DNA from: Mycolicibacterium chitae
GTDB lineage: Bacteria; Actinomycetota; Actinomycetes; Mycobacteriales; Mycobacteriaceae
Reading direction: 5' to 3'
Assembly (NCBI RefSeq): GCF_900637205.1
Contig: NZ_LR134355.1
Coordinates: 4,960,001 to 5,024,000 of the forward strand
DNA: 64,000 nt
Both the position numbers and the translations under genes were made by a program. Shown here one piece after another: positions 26,622 through 34,304 of the stretch. Numbering within the stretch: position 1 is the stretch's first letter; every line of letters begins with the position of its first letter. The notes below the pieces were generated by a model. The model was not told where the DNA came from and made no database searches. It saw only the letters and a list, made by a program, of their open reading frames with translations.

Positions 26622-27796
26622 CACCCACCCCCGGGGAACTCGGCCACCGGCGGGGGCGCAACCTCCGGCGGCGGTGCCGGGACCGGCGGCGGCGCCAGCG
26701 GGGCGGTCAGCGGATTCGCCGCGTAGTACGCGTCGTACCCCGGGTCGCCGGGGGCCGGCACCAACGGCAGATCCGAGTTACCCCAACGGGTTCCCGCCGC
26801 CAGGCCGCGCTTGAGCCGATGCTGGGTCAGGTCGATCACGATGAACAGGTTCATGTAGTCGCCCCGGATCCCGCGGTCGATCAGGTTCTGCCCCATCGGG
26901 TAGACGGGAGCGAAGGCGAGGGCGTCTCCGAGGTCTGGTCCGACATCGGCCAGTGACCGGATGGTCGGGTCGAGGTTGCGCAGGTTGCGCACCAGATCGT
27001 CCTGGGTCTGGTCGATGAGGCCGCGGGCGGTGTCAGCGAAGACGCGCAGCTTGTCCAGCGCGGTGGTGAACCGTGTCCGTTCGCGGTTGAGGACCTCCAG
27101 CGCGGGCGGGATGCGCTGCAGGGCCGTGCTGACGACATCTCGTTGGGTGGCCAGGGTGGCTGCCAGGCGGTTCATCGCCGCGATGGAGGCGATGACACTC
27201 TCGCGTTGCTCGTCGAAGACGGCGACGAAACGGTCCAGGCGCGCCAACAGATCTCGCGCCTCGTCCCGATTGCCGGCCAGGGCGGTGCCGAGGTTGTGCA
27301 CGATGTCGCCGATCTGGCCCAGGCCGCCGGCGTTGACCACGGTCGACAGCGACGCCAACGTCTGTTCGGTCGAGGGATACGCGCTCGACCGACTCAGCGG
27401 CACGGTCGCGCCCGGGGCCAGCCGACCGGCCGGCGCCTCGCCCACCGGGGGATCCAGCGCCAGATGCATGGAGCCCAGCAGACTGGTCTGCCCCACGGTG
27501 GCCGCCGCGTTGGCCGGCACCGTGACGTCGGAGCGCACCGATACCTCGACGTCGGCCTGCCAACTCTGCAACCGCATGCCCCGAATGCTGCCCACCACCA
27601 CGTCGTCGATCAGGACCGGCGAATTCGGTTCCAGCGTGCCGACGTTGGCCAGTTGGACGTGGTAGGTGACGCCGTCGGAGCCGCTGGCGACCGCGCCCGG
27701 CAACGGCAGCGAGTTGACCCCGCCAAACGCGCAGCCCGGCAGCAGCGCACAACAGCCGACGGCGGCCAGACGACGAAGCAGAACCGAGATCCTCAT
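26621..27796 (-). CDS. mceE: Mce-family lipoprotein MceE
   Basis: A 391-residue MCE protein with a lipoprotein signal: positive MRISVLLRRLAA, a short hydrophobic stretch and the lipobox LLPGC at residues 18-22. This is the hallmark of the E subunit (LprK-like). The MCE domain follows (GVTYHVQLANVGTLEPNSPVLIDDVVVG), then a long helical section and a proline-rich tail (PPPVPAPPPEVAPPP). It should be anchored in the outer face of the cytoplasmic membrane as part of the lipid-import complex. ATGA overlap with mceD. Confidence 0.93.
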   Translation of the reverse strand: MRISVLLRRLAAVGCCALLPGCAFGGVNSLPLPGAVASGSDGVTYHVQLANVGTLEPNSPVLIDDVVVGSIRGMRLQSWQADVEVSVRSDVTVPANAAATVGQTSLLGSMHLALDPPVGEAPAGRLAPGATVPLSRSSAYPSTEQTLASLSTVVNAGGLGQIGDIVHNLGTALAGNRDEARDLLARLDRFVAVFDEQRESVIASIAAMNRLAATLATQRDVVSTALQRIPPALEVLNRERTRFTTALDKLRVFADTARGLIDQTQDDLVRNLRNLDPTIRSLADVGPDLGDALAFAPVYPMGQNLIDRGIRGDYMNLFIVIDLTQHRLKRGLAAGTRWGNSDLPLVPAPGDPGYDAYYAANPLTAPLAPPPVPAPPPEVAPPPVAEFPGGG

Positions 27797-29118
27797 GACG
27801 GTGGACTCCCCGGTGCGGCATCGGGTGCCGGTTGCTCGGCGGGCAGTAGTACCTCCGGTAGCCGGGCCGGGGCCGCCATGCCCGGCGGCGGGGGGACGTC
27901 GCCCGCGCCGGTGTAGGCCGATACGGCCGGGACCGGTTCCGGTGGCGCCGGCGGGGGGCCGTCCCGCAGATGCGGTTCCGAGTAGATGATCTGGTGCGGG
28001 GCGGGTTGGGCGGTGAGCAGCGGGTTGAACGGGAACGGCAGGTAATTGAAGTTCATCCTGCGCAGCCCCGGGCCCAGCGATTTCTTGCACAGTTCGGCGG
28101 TCGCCGTCGCCGTCACGTTCTCCAACGCACCGATCTGGCCGCAGATGAACTTCACCGGGTCGGCGAAGTTGTTCAGCGTGAACACGCCGCTGGCACCGCC
28201 GGTGCGCGGGTCGAACATGTTGTAGGAGTTCGCGAATGCGGTCGGCGCCACATGCAGCACCTCTTCGAGGCTGCGGCGGTTGTCCACCAGGGTCTGGGTC
28301 ACGTTGGCCAGCCGCTGGACCTGCTCGACGGTTTGGTCGCGGGTGCCGCGCACGAACCGGGTGACCTCGCCGATCACCTCGGAGATGTTGCGCAGGGCCA
28401 GATCCAGGTCGGAGCGGCTCCCGTCGAGGACCGCCGACAGGGTGGCAAGCCGGTCCTGGAACTGCACGATCTGCTCGTTGCTGTCCCGCAGGGTGCGCAC
28501 GAAGGTGTGCAGGTTCTCGATGATGTCGGCGAGGTTTCCGCTGCCCTCGGCGAGGATCCGGCCGGCACCGGACAACTGCCGCAGGGTTTCGCGCAGCTTG
28601 GCGCCGTTGCCGCCCATGGCGTCGGCCGCGCTGTCGACGAACCGGGCCACCGAGGTGTCCGACACCGTGCCGGTCGGCCCCAGTTCGGTGGCCAACCGCA
28701 TCATCTGGTCCTTGACCTCGTCCCATTCCACCGGGACCGCGGTGCGGTCGGCGGGGACCACCGCGCCGTCGGGCATGGTCGGACCCGAGTCCAGATACGC
28801 CGGCGCCAGTTGCACATATCGCGCGGCCACCAGGTTCTGCGCCACGATCACGGCCTTGGCGTCGGCCGGGATCGGGACGGAACGGTCGACGCGCAGCGTG
28901 GCTCGGGCGTGCGCCCCGTCGGGCTCGATCCGCTCGATGGTGCCCACCTTGACCCCCGCCACCCGCACGTCGTCACCGGGATAGACGGCCGTGGCCGAAC
29001 TGAAGTAGGCGGTGATGGTCATCGGTCGGAACACGGTGGCGCGCACCAACACCGCGCAGCCGGCCAGCAGCAGCACCGCCAGGGCCAGCGCCAGCGGCCC
29101 CCGGGCCCGGGCGCTCAT
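27793..29118 (-). CDS. mceD: Mce-family protein MceD
   Basis: A 441-residue MCE protein with an N-terminal hydrophobic anchor (LALALAVLLLAGCAVLV), the MCE domain (ITAYFSSATAVYPGDDVRVAGVKVGTIE), a helical region, and a proline-rich C-terminal tail (PPPAPPEPVP). The anchor contains LLAGC, which resembles a lipobox, so lipid modification cannot be excluded. Order and tail fit MceD. ATGA overlaps with mceC and mceE. Confidence 0.92.
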   Translation of the reverse strand: MSARARGPLALALAVLLLAGCAVLVRATVFRPMTITAYFSSATAVYPGDDVRVAGVKVGTIERIEPDGAHARATLRVDRSVPIPADAKAVIVAQNLVAARYVQLAPAYLDSGPTMPDGAVVPADRTAVPVEWDEVKDQMMRLATELGPTGTVSDTSVARFVDSAADAMGGNGAKLRETLRQLSGAGRILAEGSGNLADIIENLHTFVRTLRDSNEQIVQFQDRLATLSAVLDGSRSDLDLALRNISEVIGEVTRFVRGTRDQTVEQVQRLANVTQTLVDNRRSLEEVLHVAPTAFANSYNMFDPRTGGASGVFTLNNFADPVKFICGQIGALENVTATATAELCKKSLGPGLRRMNFNYLPFPFNPLLTAQPAPHQIIYSEPHLRDGPPPAPPEPVPAVSAYTGAGDVPPPPGMAAPARLPEVLLPAEQPAPDAAPGSPPS

Positions 29119-30197
29119 CGGGGATGCTCCGGAATTCCGTTGTAGGGGAAGGGGAATTCGGCGCGCGGGCCAACGTCGTCGGGCGGTTGACCCGCGTTGA
29201 CGCCGCGGCGGAAACCGAAGGCGTAGTCCAGGAACGGCTGCAGCAGCGGCGGCAGGTCGAGGTTGGGGATGAAGGCGGTGTAGAACGGGCCGCTGGCCAC
29301 CGTCTCGCCCAGTGTCACCTGGTACTTGGCCAGGCCGGGCAGGGCCTTGGCGATGCTGTCGCGGTTGTTCTCCAGCATCTCGGTGACGGCGTTCATCTTC
29401 TCCAGGGTCGGGGCCAGCTCGTGCTCGTTGTCGGCGACCAAACCGGAAAGCTCCTGTGCCACAGCCGAGCTGGCATTGATCAACTGGACGATCTGCTGGC
29501 GGCGCTGCACCAGGATGTCGAGCAGGTCGTTGGCGTTGAGCAGCAACGTGTTGACCTGTTGGCTGCGGTCCGACAGGATCCCGGTGACGGTTCCGGTGTT
29601 GGCCAGCAGTTCGGTCACCGTGTCGTTGCGCCGGTTGACCGTCTGGGACAGTCGGGCCAGGCCGTCGAAGGTCGGCCCGAGTTGCGGTGCGATCTGGTCG
29701 ATGGTCGCGGCCAGGGTGTCCAACGACTGGTTCAAGGACTCGGTGTTGGTGCCGGCGACGTTGGTGGTGAGGTCCCCCACCGCCTCGGTCAGCGAGTAGG
29801 GCGAGGAGGTGCGCGCCAGCGGGATGACCTCCAGCGGCCGCATGGTGGATTCCCCGTCCGACTCGAGCACCAGTAGCCGTTCGCCGAGCAACGTTCCGGT
29901 TCGGATGTGGGCGGTGGTCATCGAGCCCAGCGGCACGTTGCCCGACACGGTGAAACTGACCTGGGCGCGGCCGTGTTCGAGCGCCACGTCGGACACCGAC
30001 CCCACCGTCACCCCGGCGATCTTCACGTCGTTGCCGGGGATCAGGCCGCCGGCCTCGGCGAAGGTCGCCTGGTAGCGGACGGCGCCGGCCCAGTCGAGGA
30101 TTCGCTGCGGCTGCAGTCCCACCGCGATGATCAGCGCGACGAGGACCGCGCCGATGAGGCCGGTGCGGATCAGGCGGGGGCCGCGGTATCGGTTCAT
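29115..30197 (-). CDS. mceC: Mce-family protein MceC
   Basis: A 360-residue MCE protein with a single N-terminal membrane segment (TGLIGAVLVALIIAVGL) and the MCE domain YQATFAEAGGLIPGNDVKIAGVTVGSV. The remainder is mainly amphipathic helix that would line the tunnel of the Mce complex. It starts in an ATGA overlap with mceB and ends in one with mceD. The tail is short compared with mycobacterial MceC proteins that carry long proline-rich ends. Confidence 0.92.
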   Translation of the reverse strand: MNRYRGPRLIRTGLIGAVLVALIIAVGLQPQRILDWAGAVRYQATFAEAGGLIPGNDVKIAGVTVGSVSDVALEHGRAQVSFTVSGNVPLGSMTTAHIRTGTLLGERLLVLESDGESTMRPLEVIPLARTSSPYSLTEAVGDLTTNVAGTNTESLNQSLDTLAATIDQIAPQLGPTFDGLARLSQTVNRRNDTVTELLANTGTVTGILSDRSQQVNTLLLNANDLLDILVQRRQQIVQLINASSAVAQELSGLVADNEHELAPTLEKMNAVTEMLENNRDSIAKALPGLAKYQVTLGETVASGPFYTAFIPNLDLPPLLQPFLDYAFGFRRGVNAGQPPDDVGPRAEFPFPYNGIPEHPR

Positions 30198-31222
30198 TCG
30201 GTCTCCGCGCAGCGGCCGGTTTCCTGGGTGAAGACCGGGAATTGGGCGGTCCGGTTCTGCAGGTCCGAGATGCGGATCGAGATCGAGCACAGGTAGTAGT
30301 TCACGAAGCTGCCATAGGCGCCGATCCGGACGAGTTTGCGGTAGTTCTCCGGCGCCTTCTGCAGAGCCGTTTCGATGCGGTGCTTCTTGGCGTCCAGCGC
30401 GGGCGCCAGGCGGTTGAGTTGATCGACGGTGCCGGCCAGCGGGGGTCGGGCTTCGCGGAGCAGGTCGAGCAGCGTGCTGGTGCCGCTGCTGAGCGCGTCG
30501 ACGGCGGCGCCGATCGGCTCCCGCTCGGCGGCCAGGCCGGTGACCAGACGTTCCATTCCATCGGCGAGTTCGGAGAACTTCGTGCCGTCGCGGGCCACGG
30601 CGCCCATCGCCACATTCAGGTTCTCGATCAGGTCTTCGAGCAGCTGACCGTTGTCCGCGAGGGCCGTGGTGAACGTCGAGGTCCTGGCGAACAGCGACTC
30701 GGTGGTGCCCGCCTGCCCCTGCAGGACCTGCACCAGCGACGAGGTCAGCGCGTTGACGTCGGCGGGGTCCAGCCCCTGGATGACGGGCTCGAGCCCGCCG
30801 AGCAGCGAATCGAGGTCCAGCGCAGGTACGGTCCGCTCGACCGGGATCTGGGCGCCGGCCGGCAGCACGGTCGTAGGCCCGGGCCCGTCGACGAGTTCCA
30901 GGTACCGGTCGCCCACCAGGTTGAGGTAGCGCACGACGGCCTTGGTGCCGGTGGTCAACACCACCGTGCTGTCGGCGTCGAAGTCCACCACCGCAGTTTT
31001 GTCCGCGGTCAGCCGGACCGCGCTGACCTGTCCCACTCGGATGCCCGAAATCCGGACGGTGTCACCGGTTTCCAGGCTCGACACGTCGGCGAACTCGGCG
31101 CTGTAGCGCGTGGTGTCACCGCCCCGGTACTCGCTGAAGATCATCACCATGAAGGCGGTGAGCACGGCCATGACCACGGCGAAGATCCCGAACTTCCATG
31201 CCGTGCCCCGGGTTTGGTTCAT
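30194..31222 (-). CDS. mceB: Mce-family protein MceB
   Basis: A 342-residue MCE protein with membrane anchor KFGIFAVVMAVLTAFMVMIF, the MCE domain YSAEFADVSSLETGDTVRISGIRVGQV, helical tunnel region, and the typical MceB ending YLCSISIRISD with a conserved cysteine. ATG at 31222 forms an ATGA with the mceA stop; the frame is open upstream but inside mceA. Confidence 0.93.
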   Translation of the reverse strand: MNQTRGTAWKFGIFAVVMAVLTAFMVMIFSEYRGGDTTRYSAEFADVSSLETGDTVRISGIRVGQVSAVRLTADKTAVVDFDADSTVVLTTGTKAVVRYLNLVGDRYLELVDGPGPTTVLPAGAQIPVERTVPALDLDSLLGGLEPVIQGLDPADVNALTSSLVQVLQGQAGTTESLFARTSTFTTALADNGQLLEDLIENLNVAMGAVARDGTKFSELADGMERLVTGLAAEREPIGAAVDALSSGTSTLLDLLREARPPLAGTVDQLNRLAPALDAKKHRIETALQKAPENYRKLVRIGAYGSFVNYYLCSISIRISDLQNRTAQFPVFTQETGRCAETE

Positions 31223-32457
31223 CCGGGTTGTCCGATCTGGGCAGAGTTGCGCGGCGGTCCGTCGAGCGGCCCGAACAGCGCCTGCTTGAGGGCATCCGAA
31301 TTCCAGGTGATGCGCGGGTTGTCGTAGCGCCACGGGTTGGCGCCGGTGTCGGTGACGAGATAGGGCGGCCGGGTTTCGAACGGAACCACCGGCATGTTGG
31401 TGCACTGGGGCCCGCCTTTGGCCGCCACCTTGGGCAGGTTCTCCGGATACCGCCAGCGCTCCTGACCCCACAGGAAGCCGGTGAGCACCTGGGCGCCCGG
31501 CACTTTCAGCGGCGGGGCCTGTGCCATGACCAACAGGCCGCCGAGCCCGCAGGTGAGGGCCGGGTGGTACTGGTTGGTCAGGTCGGTGACCGGTGCGAAC
31601 AGCCGCAGCGTCTCGGCGAGTGCCGCCTGGTTGGTCCCCAGCACGTCGTCGCCGATGTCGGCCAGCCCGATCACGCTGACCAGCAAGGCGTCGAGGTTGT
31701 GCTGCTCGGCGACGATGCTGTCGCTGATCCGGCTCGCGGCGGCGGCGGCGGTGTCCAGTAGATCGGGAGCGACGTCGGCGAAGGTGGCCGAAACCGAGGG
31801 GAGCACTGCGATGTCGTGCGCCAGGCTGGGCAGCGCGGGCTCGAGTTCGGCAAGAACGGCGTCGAAGTCGGCGATGGTCCGGCCCAACTGCTCCCCCCGC
31901 CCGTCGAGAGCCGAGGACAGCGCGCCCAGGGTCTGGTTCAGCTTCTCCGGTTCGATGACGGCCAGCACCGACGACAGCTTCTCGAAGAGCGTGTTGATCT
32001 CCACCGTGACCCGCTCGGCCCGTACGACGTCACCGGGCCGCATCGGGGTGTCCGCGGCGTCGGTCGGCGGCAGGAACTCGATGAACTTCGCGCCGAACAC
32101 CGTCGAGGAGGCGATGTCCACCCGGGCGTTGGCGGGGACCATCGCGAGTCGATCCGGGTCCATCGCCAGTTGGATCGCCGCGGTGCCGTCGGGTTGGCGT
32201 TCGATCGCCGCGACCCGACCGATCTGGACGCCGAGCATCTTCACCTTGGCATCCGGGTTCAACACCAACCCGCTTCGCTCGGCGAGAACGGTCAGCGGGG
32301 CACTGGGGATGAAACTGCCGCGAAAGAGCGCCGCGGTGAGCGCCACGAGGGCGACGAGGCCCAGGACCGTCACCAACCCGACGAGGGGCCGAATCAGGTA
32401 ATCGCGCCGCTCCGGCCTGCCGGGGTGAAACATCCGCGGCCGACCTAGCCTGTGCAT
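31219..32457 (-). CDS. mceA: Mce-family protein MceA
   Basis: A 412-residue MCE protein, first of the operon. A basic N-terminus is followed by a membrane segment (PLVGLVTVLGLVALVALTAALF), then the MCE domain (LTVLAERSGLVLNPDAKVKMLGVQIGRVAAI) with the pattern typical of MceA. ATG 32457 has a GGGGGA site; ATG 32433 is an alternative. In other mycobacteria yrbEA and yrbEB permease genes precede mceA. Here the 408 bp upstream hold no gene and the next gene is a binding-protein-like gene on the same strand. The promoter at 32635-32664 carries the shared operator. Confidence 0.93.
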   Translation of the reverse strand: MHRLGRPRMFHPGRPERRDYLIRPLVGLVTVLGLVALVALTAALFRGSFIPSAPLTVLAERSGLVLNPDAKVKMLGVQIGRVAAIERQPDGTAAIQLAMDPDRLAMVPANARVDIASSTVFGAKFIEFLPPTDAADTPMRPGDVVRAERVTVEINTLFEKLSSVLAVIEPEKLNQTLGALSSALDGRGEQLGRTIADFDAVLAELEPALPSLAHDIAVLPSVSATFADVAPDLLDTAAAAASRISDSIVAEQHNLDALLVSVIGLADIGDDVLGTNQAALAETLRLFAPVTDLTNQYHPALTCGLGGLLVMAQAPPLKVPGAQVLTGFLWGQERWRYPENLPKVAAKGGPQCTNMPVVPFETRPPYLVTDTGANPWRYDNPRITWNSDALKQALFGPLDGPPRNSAQIGQPG

Positions 32458-32634
32458 TCCACGCTTCCCCCGCTCCTCGTCACCGCGTCGCCGTGCGGTC
32501 TGGTTGTGCGTCTACGTCGCGCCCGGCCGTATCGACCTGCGCGCGTGGATGTTTCGCCGAAGTGGACGTGTGCGGTCTCCATCGGTGAGGGGGTCCCGGC
32601 CGAAGTCCGGAACCCCGAGGGGCTGAGCGTGCCG

Positions 32635-32664
32635 AGACTACGACAGAAACAGATGTTTGGTCAA
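32635..32664 (-). promoter_or_regulatory. mce operon promoter with embedded operator
   Basis: On the minus strand TTGACC (32664-32659) and TAGTCT (32640-32635), 18 bp apart, form a -35/-10 pair pointing at mceA. The 15-bp operator AACAGATGTTTGGTC (plus strand 32648-32662) covers the -35 box edge and most of the spacer. This is the same geometry as at 20457 and 36964. Confidence 0.7.
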
Positions 32665-32835
32665 TACCCCTTCCGCCCAGTGCGTTCGGCGGTCGACCCG
32701 GCGCGACACCGGGGGACCCCTGGCATCGCCGAGGTCATCTTATTTACGCATGTGTAGCCGCCGGACCAGGCCGCATACGCCGCTTCCGGAGGGGATGCCG
32801 ACGCCACCCGCCGCCCTGGCGCAAACGGTCACCGC

Positions 32836-32850
32836 AACAAAACTTAGGGT
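32836..32850 (+). promoter_or_regulatory. Weak copy of the regulon motif
   Basis: AACAAAACTTAGGGT matches AACARATATTWGGTY at about 11 of 15 positions. It lies 15 bp past the stop codon of the second binding-protein gene. It may be a secondary site or chance. Confidence 0.25.
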
Positions 32851-32865
32851 AGATGCGTCGCGCCG

Positions 32866-33978
32866 CTACGGTTCGCCGAACCGCTCGATCAGTCGCGACG
32901 ACTCGCCGTCGTCCTCGAGTTGGCGGGCCACCAGGTATCCCGGACCCATCCACCCGCGGCGGTTCCACTGCCCGAAAGAGATCCTGGTGCCCGGCGCGCC
33001 GGAGGCCGCGGGCACCATCTTCACCCGCTCCAGGGCCTCCTTGACCCCACGCGGACTCAGCGGGTGCGCGTCGGTGAGCGCGTGCAGGATCGTGACGGCC
33101 ACGTCACGGTTCACCACGGGCACACACCACTGCGGGCGGCGGCCGTGCCGCGCCTCGAACTCGTCGAGGAACGCCTGCCCCACCTGGTTGTGCTCGTCGT
33201 ACTGGTCGATCCCGGTCCAGCCCAGGAACGCGTTCCACATCACCGGATTGATCCAGGCGTTCTCGAAGGCGGTGCCGGCGAACCGGGGCGGGTCCCAATC
33301 GAGTTCGGCCAGTGCCGGGTTGACCAGGACCACGCCGAACCCGAAGCCCGCGTGCACAATCGCGGTGGCCTTCGCGTCGCGCAGAGTGCGCACCGCCGCG
33401 CCGACATCCTGCGCGGTCTGCGCAATGGTGGCCTCGGCGACAATCCGGATACCGCGCCGCCGGCAGGCCTTGCGGAAGTTCGCCACGTAGGCCTCGCCCA
33501 CCAACGAGTTCTCCATCAACACACCGACCTCGGTGTGACCGCCCTTGACCAGGAGGTCGGCCCAGAAGATGGGCTCGTCGAAGTGGGAACCCATCGGGAA
33601 CGCGAAGAACCACTCGCCCAACGCCTCATCGGAACCGGTGACACTGATCGCCGGGACCCGGAACCGCTCGTTGAGTGCGTCCTTGATCGCCACCGCGTTG
33701 TCGCCGATGTGCGGCCCGAAGATCACCAGGCAACCCTCGTCCACCAACTCCTCGTAGGCGTCGATGACGGCCTTGACCGTGCCCTTGGGCAGACCCTCCA
33801 CCTCGCGGTAGACGATCTCGATCGGGCGGTCGATCAGGCCCTCCTCGAGGGCGGCGTCGAAGACCATGTCGAAGGGGATGGTCAGGTCGTCGCGGCGATC
33901 CTGCGGATAATCGTCGGACAGCAGGAAGTCCATCAGGTAGCCGATCTTGATGGGTTCCGCTGTGCCCTCGTAGGACAT
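32866..33978 (-). CDS. ABC-type substrate-binding protein without signal peptide (copy 2)
   Basis: A 370-residue paralogue of the protein at 16513, similar along its whole length (shared MSYE.TAEPIK.GYLMDF, REVEGLPKG, PAISVTG, RIVAEA and the PLSRGVKEALERVKM-like region PLSPRGVKEALERVKM). It has the Peripla_BP_6 fold but no export signal: ATG 33978, with GGAGGA six bases upstream, begins directly at the first strand. No ABC permease or ATPase is nearby. The conserved leaderless start in both copies argues against mis-annotation and for a cytoplasmic role. An operator copy lies 11 bp before the start. It is transcribed in the same direction as the mce operon that follows 408 bp later. Confidence 0.75.
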   Translation of the reverse strand: MSYEGTAEPIKIGYLMDFLLSDDYPQDRRDDLTIPFDMVFDAALEEGLIDRPIEIVYREVEGLPKGTVKAVIDAYEELVDEGCLVIFGPHIGDNAVAIKDALNERFRVPAISVTGSDEALGEWFFAFPMGSHFDEPIFWADLLVKGGHTEVGVLMENSLVGEAYVANFRKACRRRGIRIVAEATIAQTAQDVGAAVRTLRDAKATAIVHAGFGFGVVLVNPALAELDWDPPRFAGTAFENAWINPVMWNAFLGWTGIDQYDEHNQVGQAFLDEFEARHGRRPQWCVPVVNRDVAVTILHALTDAHPLSPRGVKEALERVKMVPAASGAPGTRISFGQWNRRGWMGPGYLVARQLEDDGESSRLIERFGEP

Positions 33979-33988
33979 CTCCACTCCT

Positions 33989-34003
33989 CCCCAAATCTTT
34001 GTT
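33989..34003 (-). promoter_or_regulatory. Putative operator, regulon motif
   Basis: Minus strand AACAAAGATTTGGGG, matching the consensus at about 12 of 15 positions. It sits just before the ribosome site of the binding-protein gene (start 33978), so it would also be at or near the transcription start. Confidence 0.55.
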
Positions 34004-34155
34004 CTGGGACGCTACTGGGCGGTGTACGCCAGGGTCAACGGCACCGTCCGGATTGCCGCCGAGATCAGTCGGTTGAACTGCTCAGACCACTGGTGCCCGA
34101 AGACAAGGAACCAACCGGAGCCGGCTGTGGCCCGCTGCGCAGATCCGGCGGCGAC

Positions 34156-34170
34156 GGCCTAACGTTTGTT
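34156..34170 (-). promoter_or_regulatory. Putative operator upstream of the second double-TetR gene
   Basis: Minus strand AACAAACGTTAGGCC, nearly identical to the copy at 37085 (AACAAACGTTAGGTT). It lies 134 bp before the chosen start of the regulator gene, which suggests autoregulation. Confidence 0.6.
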
Positions 34171-34304
34171 GCACCGGGGCGTGCGCGGGGCTCGGATCTG
34201 ATAACGTTTGCCCTCACTGCGGGCTCTGGCAGCAGTGGTGTCATAGGCGCTGGATGGGACGTGTGCGCGCCCATCGGCACGACTTCGGCCGCCTGGGAGG
34301 TGTG

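Larger units (their letters stand above)
32458..32865. other. 408-bp intergenic region upstream of the mce operon
   Basis: No convincing gene: short open frames here lack good codon pattern and start signals. It holds the mce promoter with operator (32635-32664), a roughly 170-bp untranslated leader before mceA, and a weaker second operator-like copy (32836-32850) beside the end of the binding-protein gene. Confidence 0.6.
33979..34304. other. Divergent regulatory region between binding protein and regulator
   Basis: About 326 bp between two divergent genes. It holds an operator copy at each end (33989-34003 and 34156-34170). A half-similar sequence, GATAACGTTTGCC, lies near 34199. No gene is seen, though the regulator could start as early as 34254. 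Confidence 0.55.

Noticed and set aside
32458..32865. Possible yrbE genes before mceA
   Set aside because: No reading frame here has the length or membrane segments of YrbE; only short spurious frames are present.
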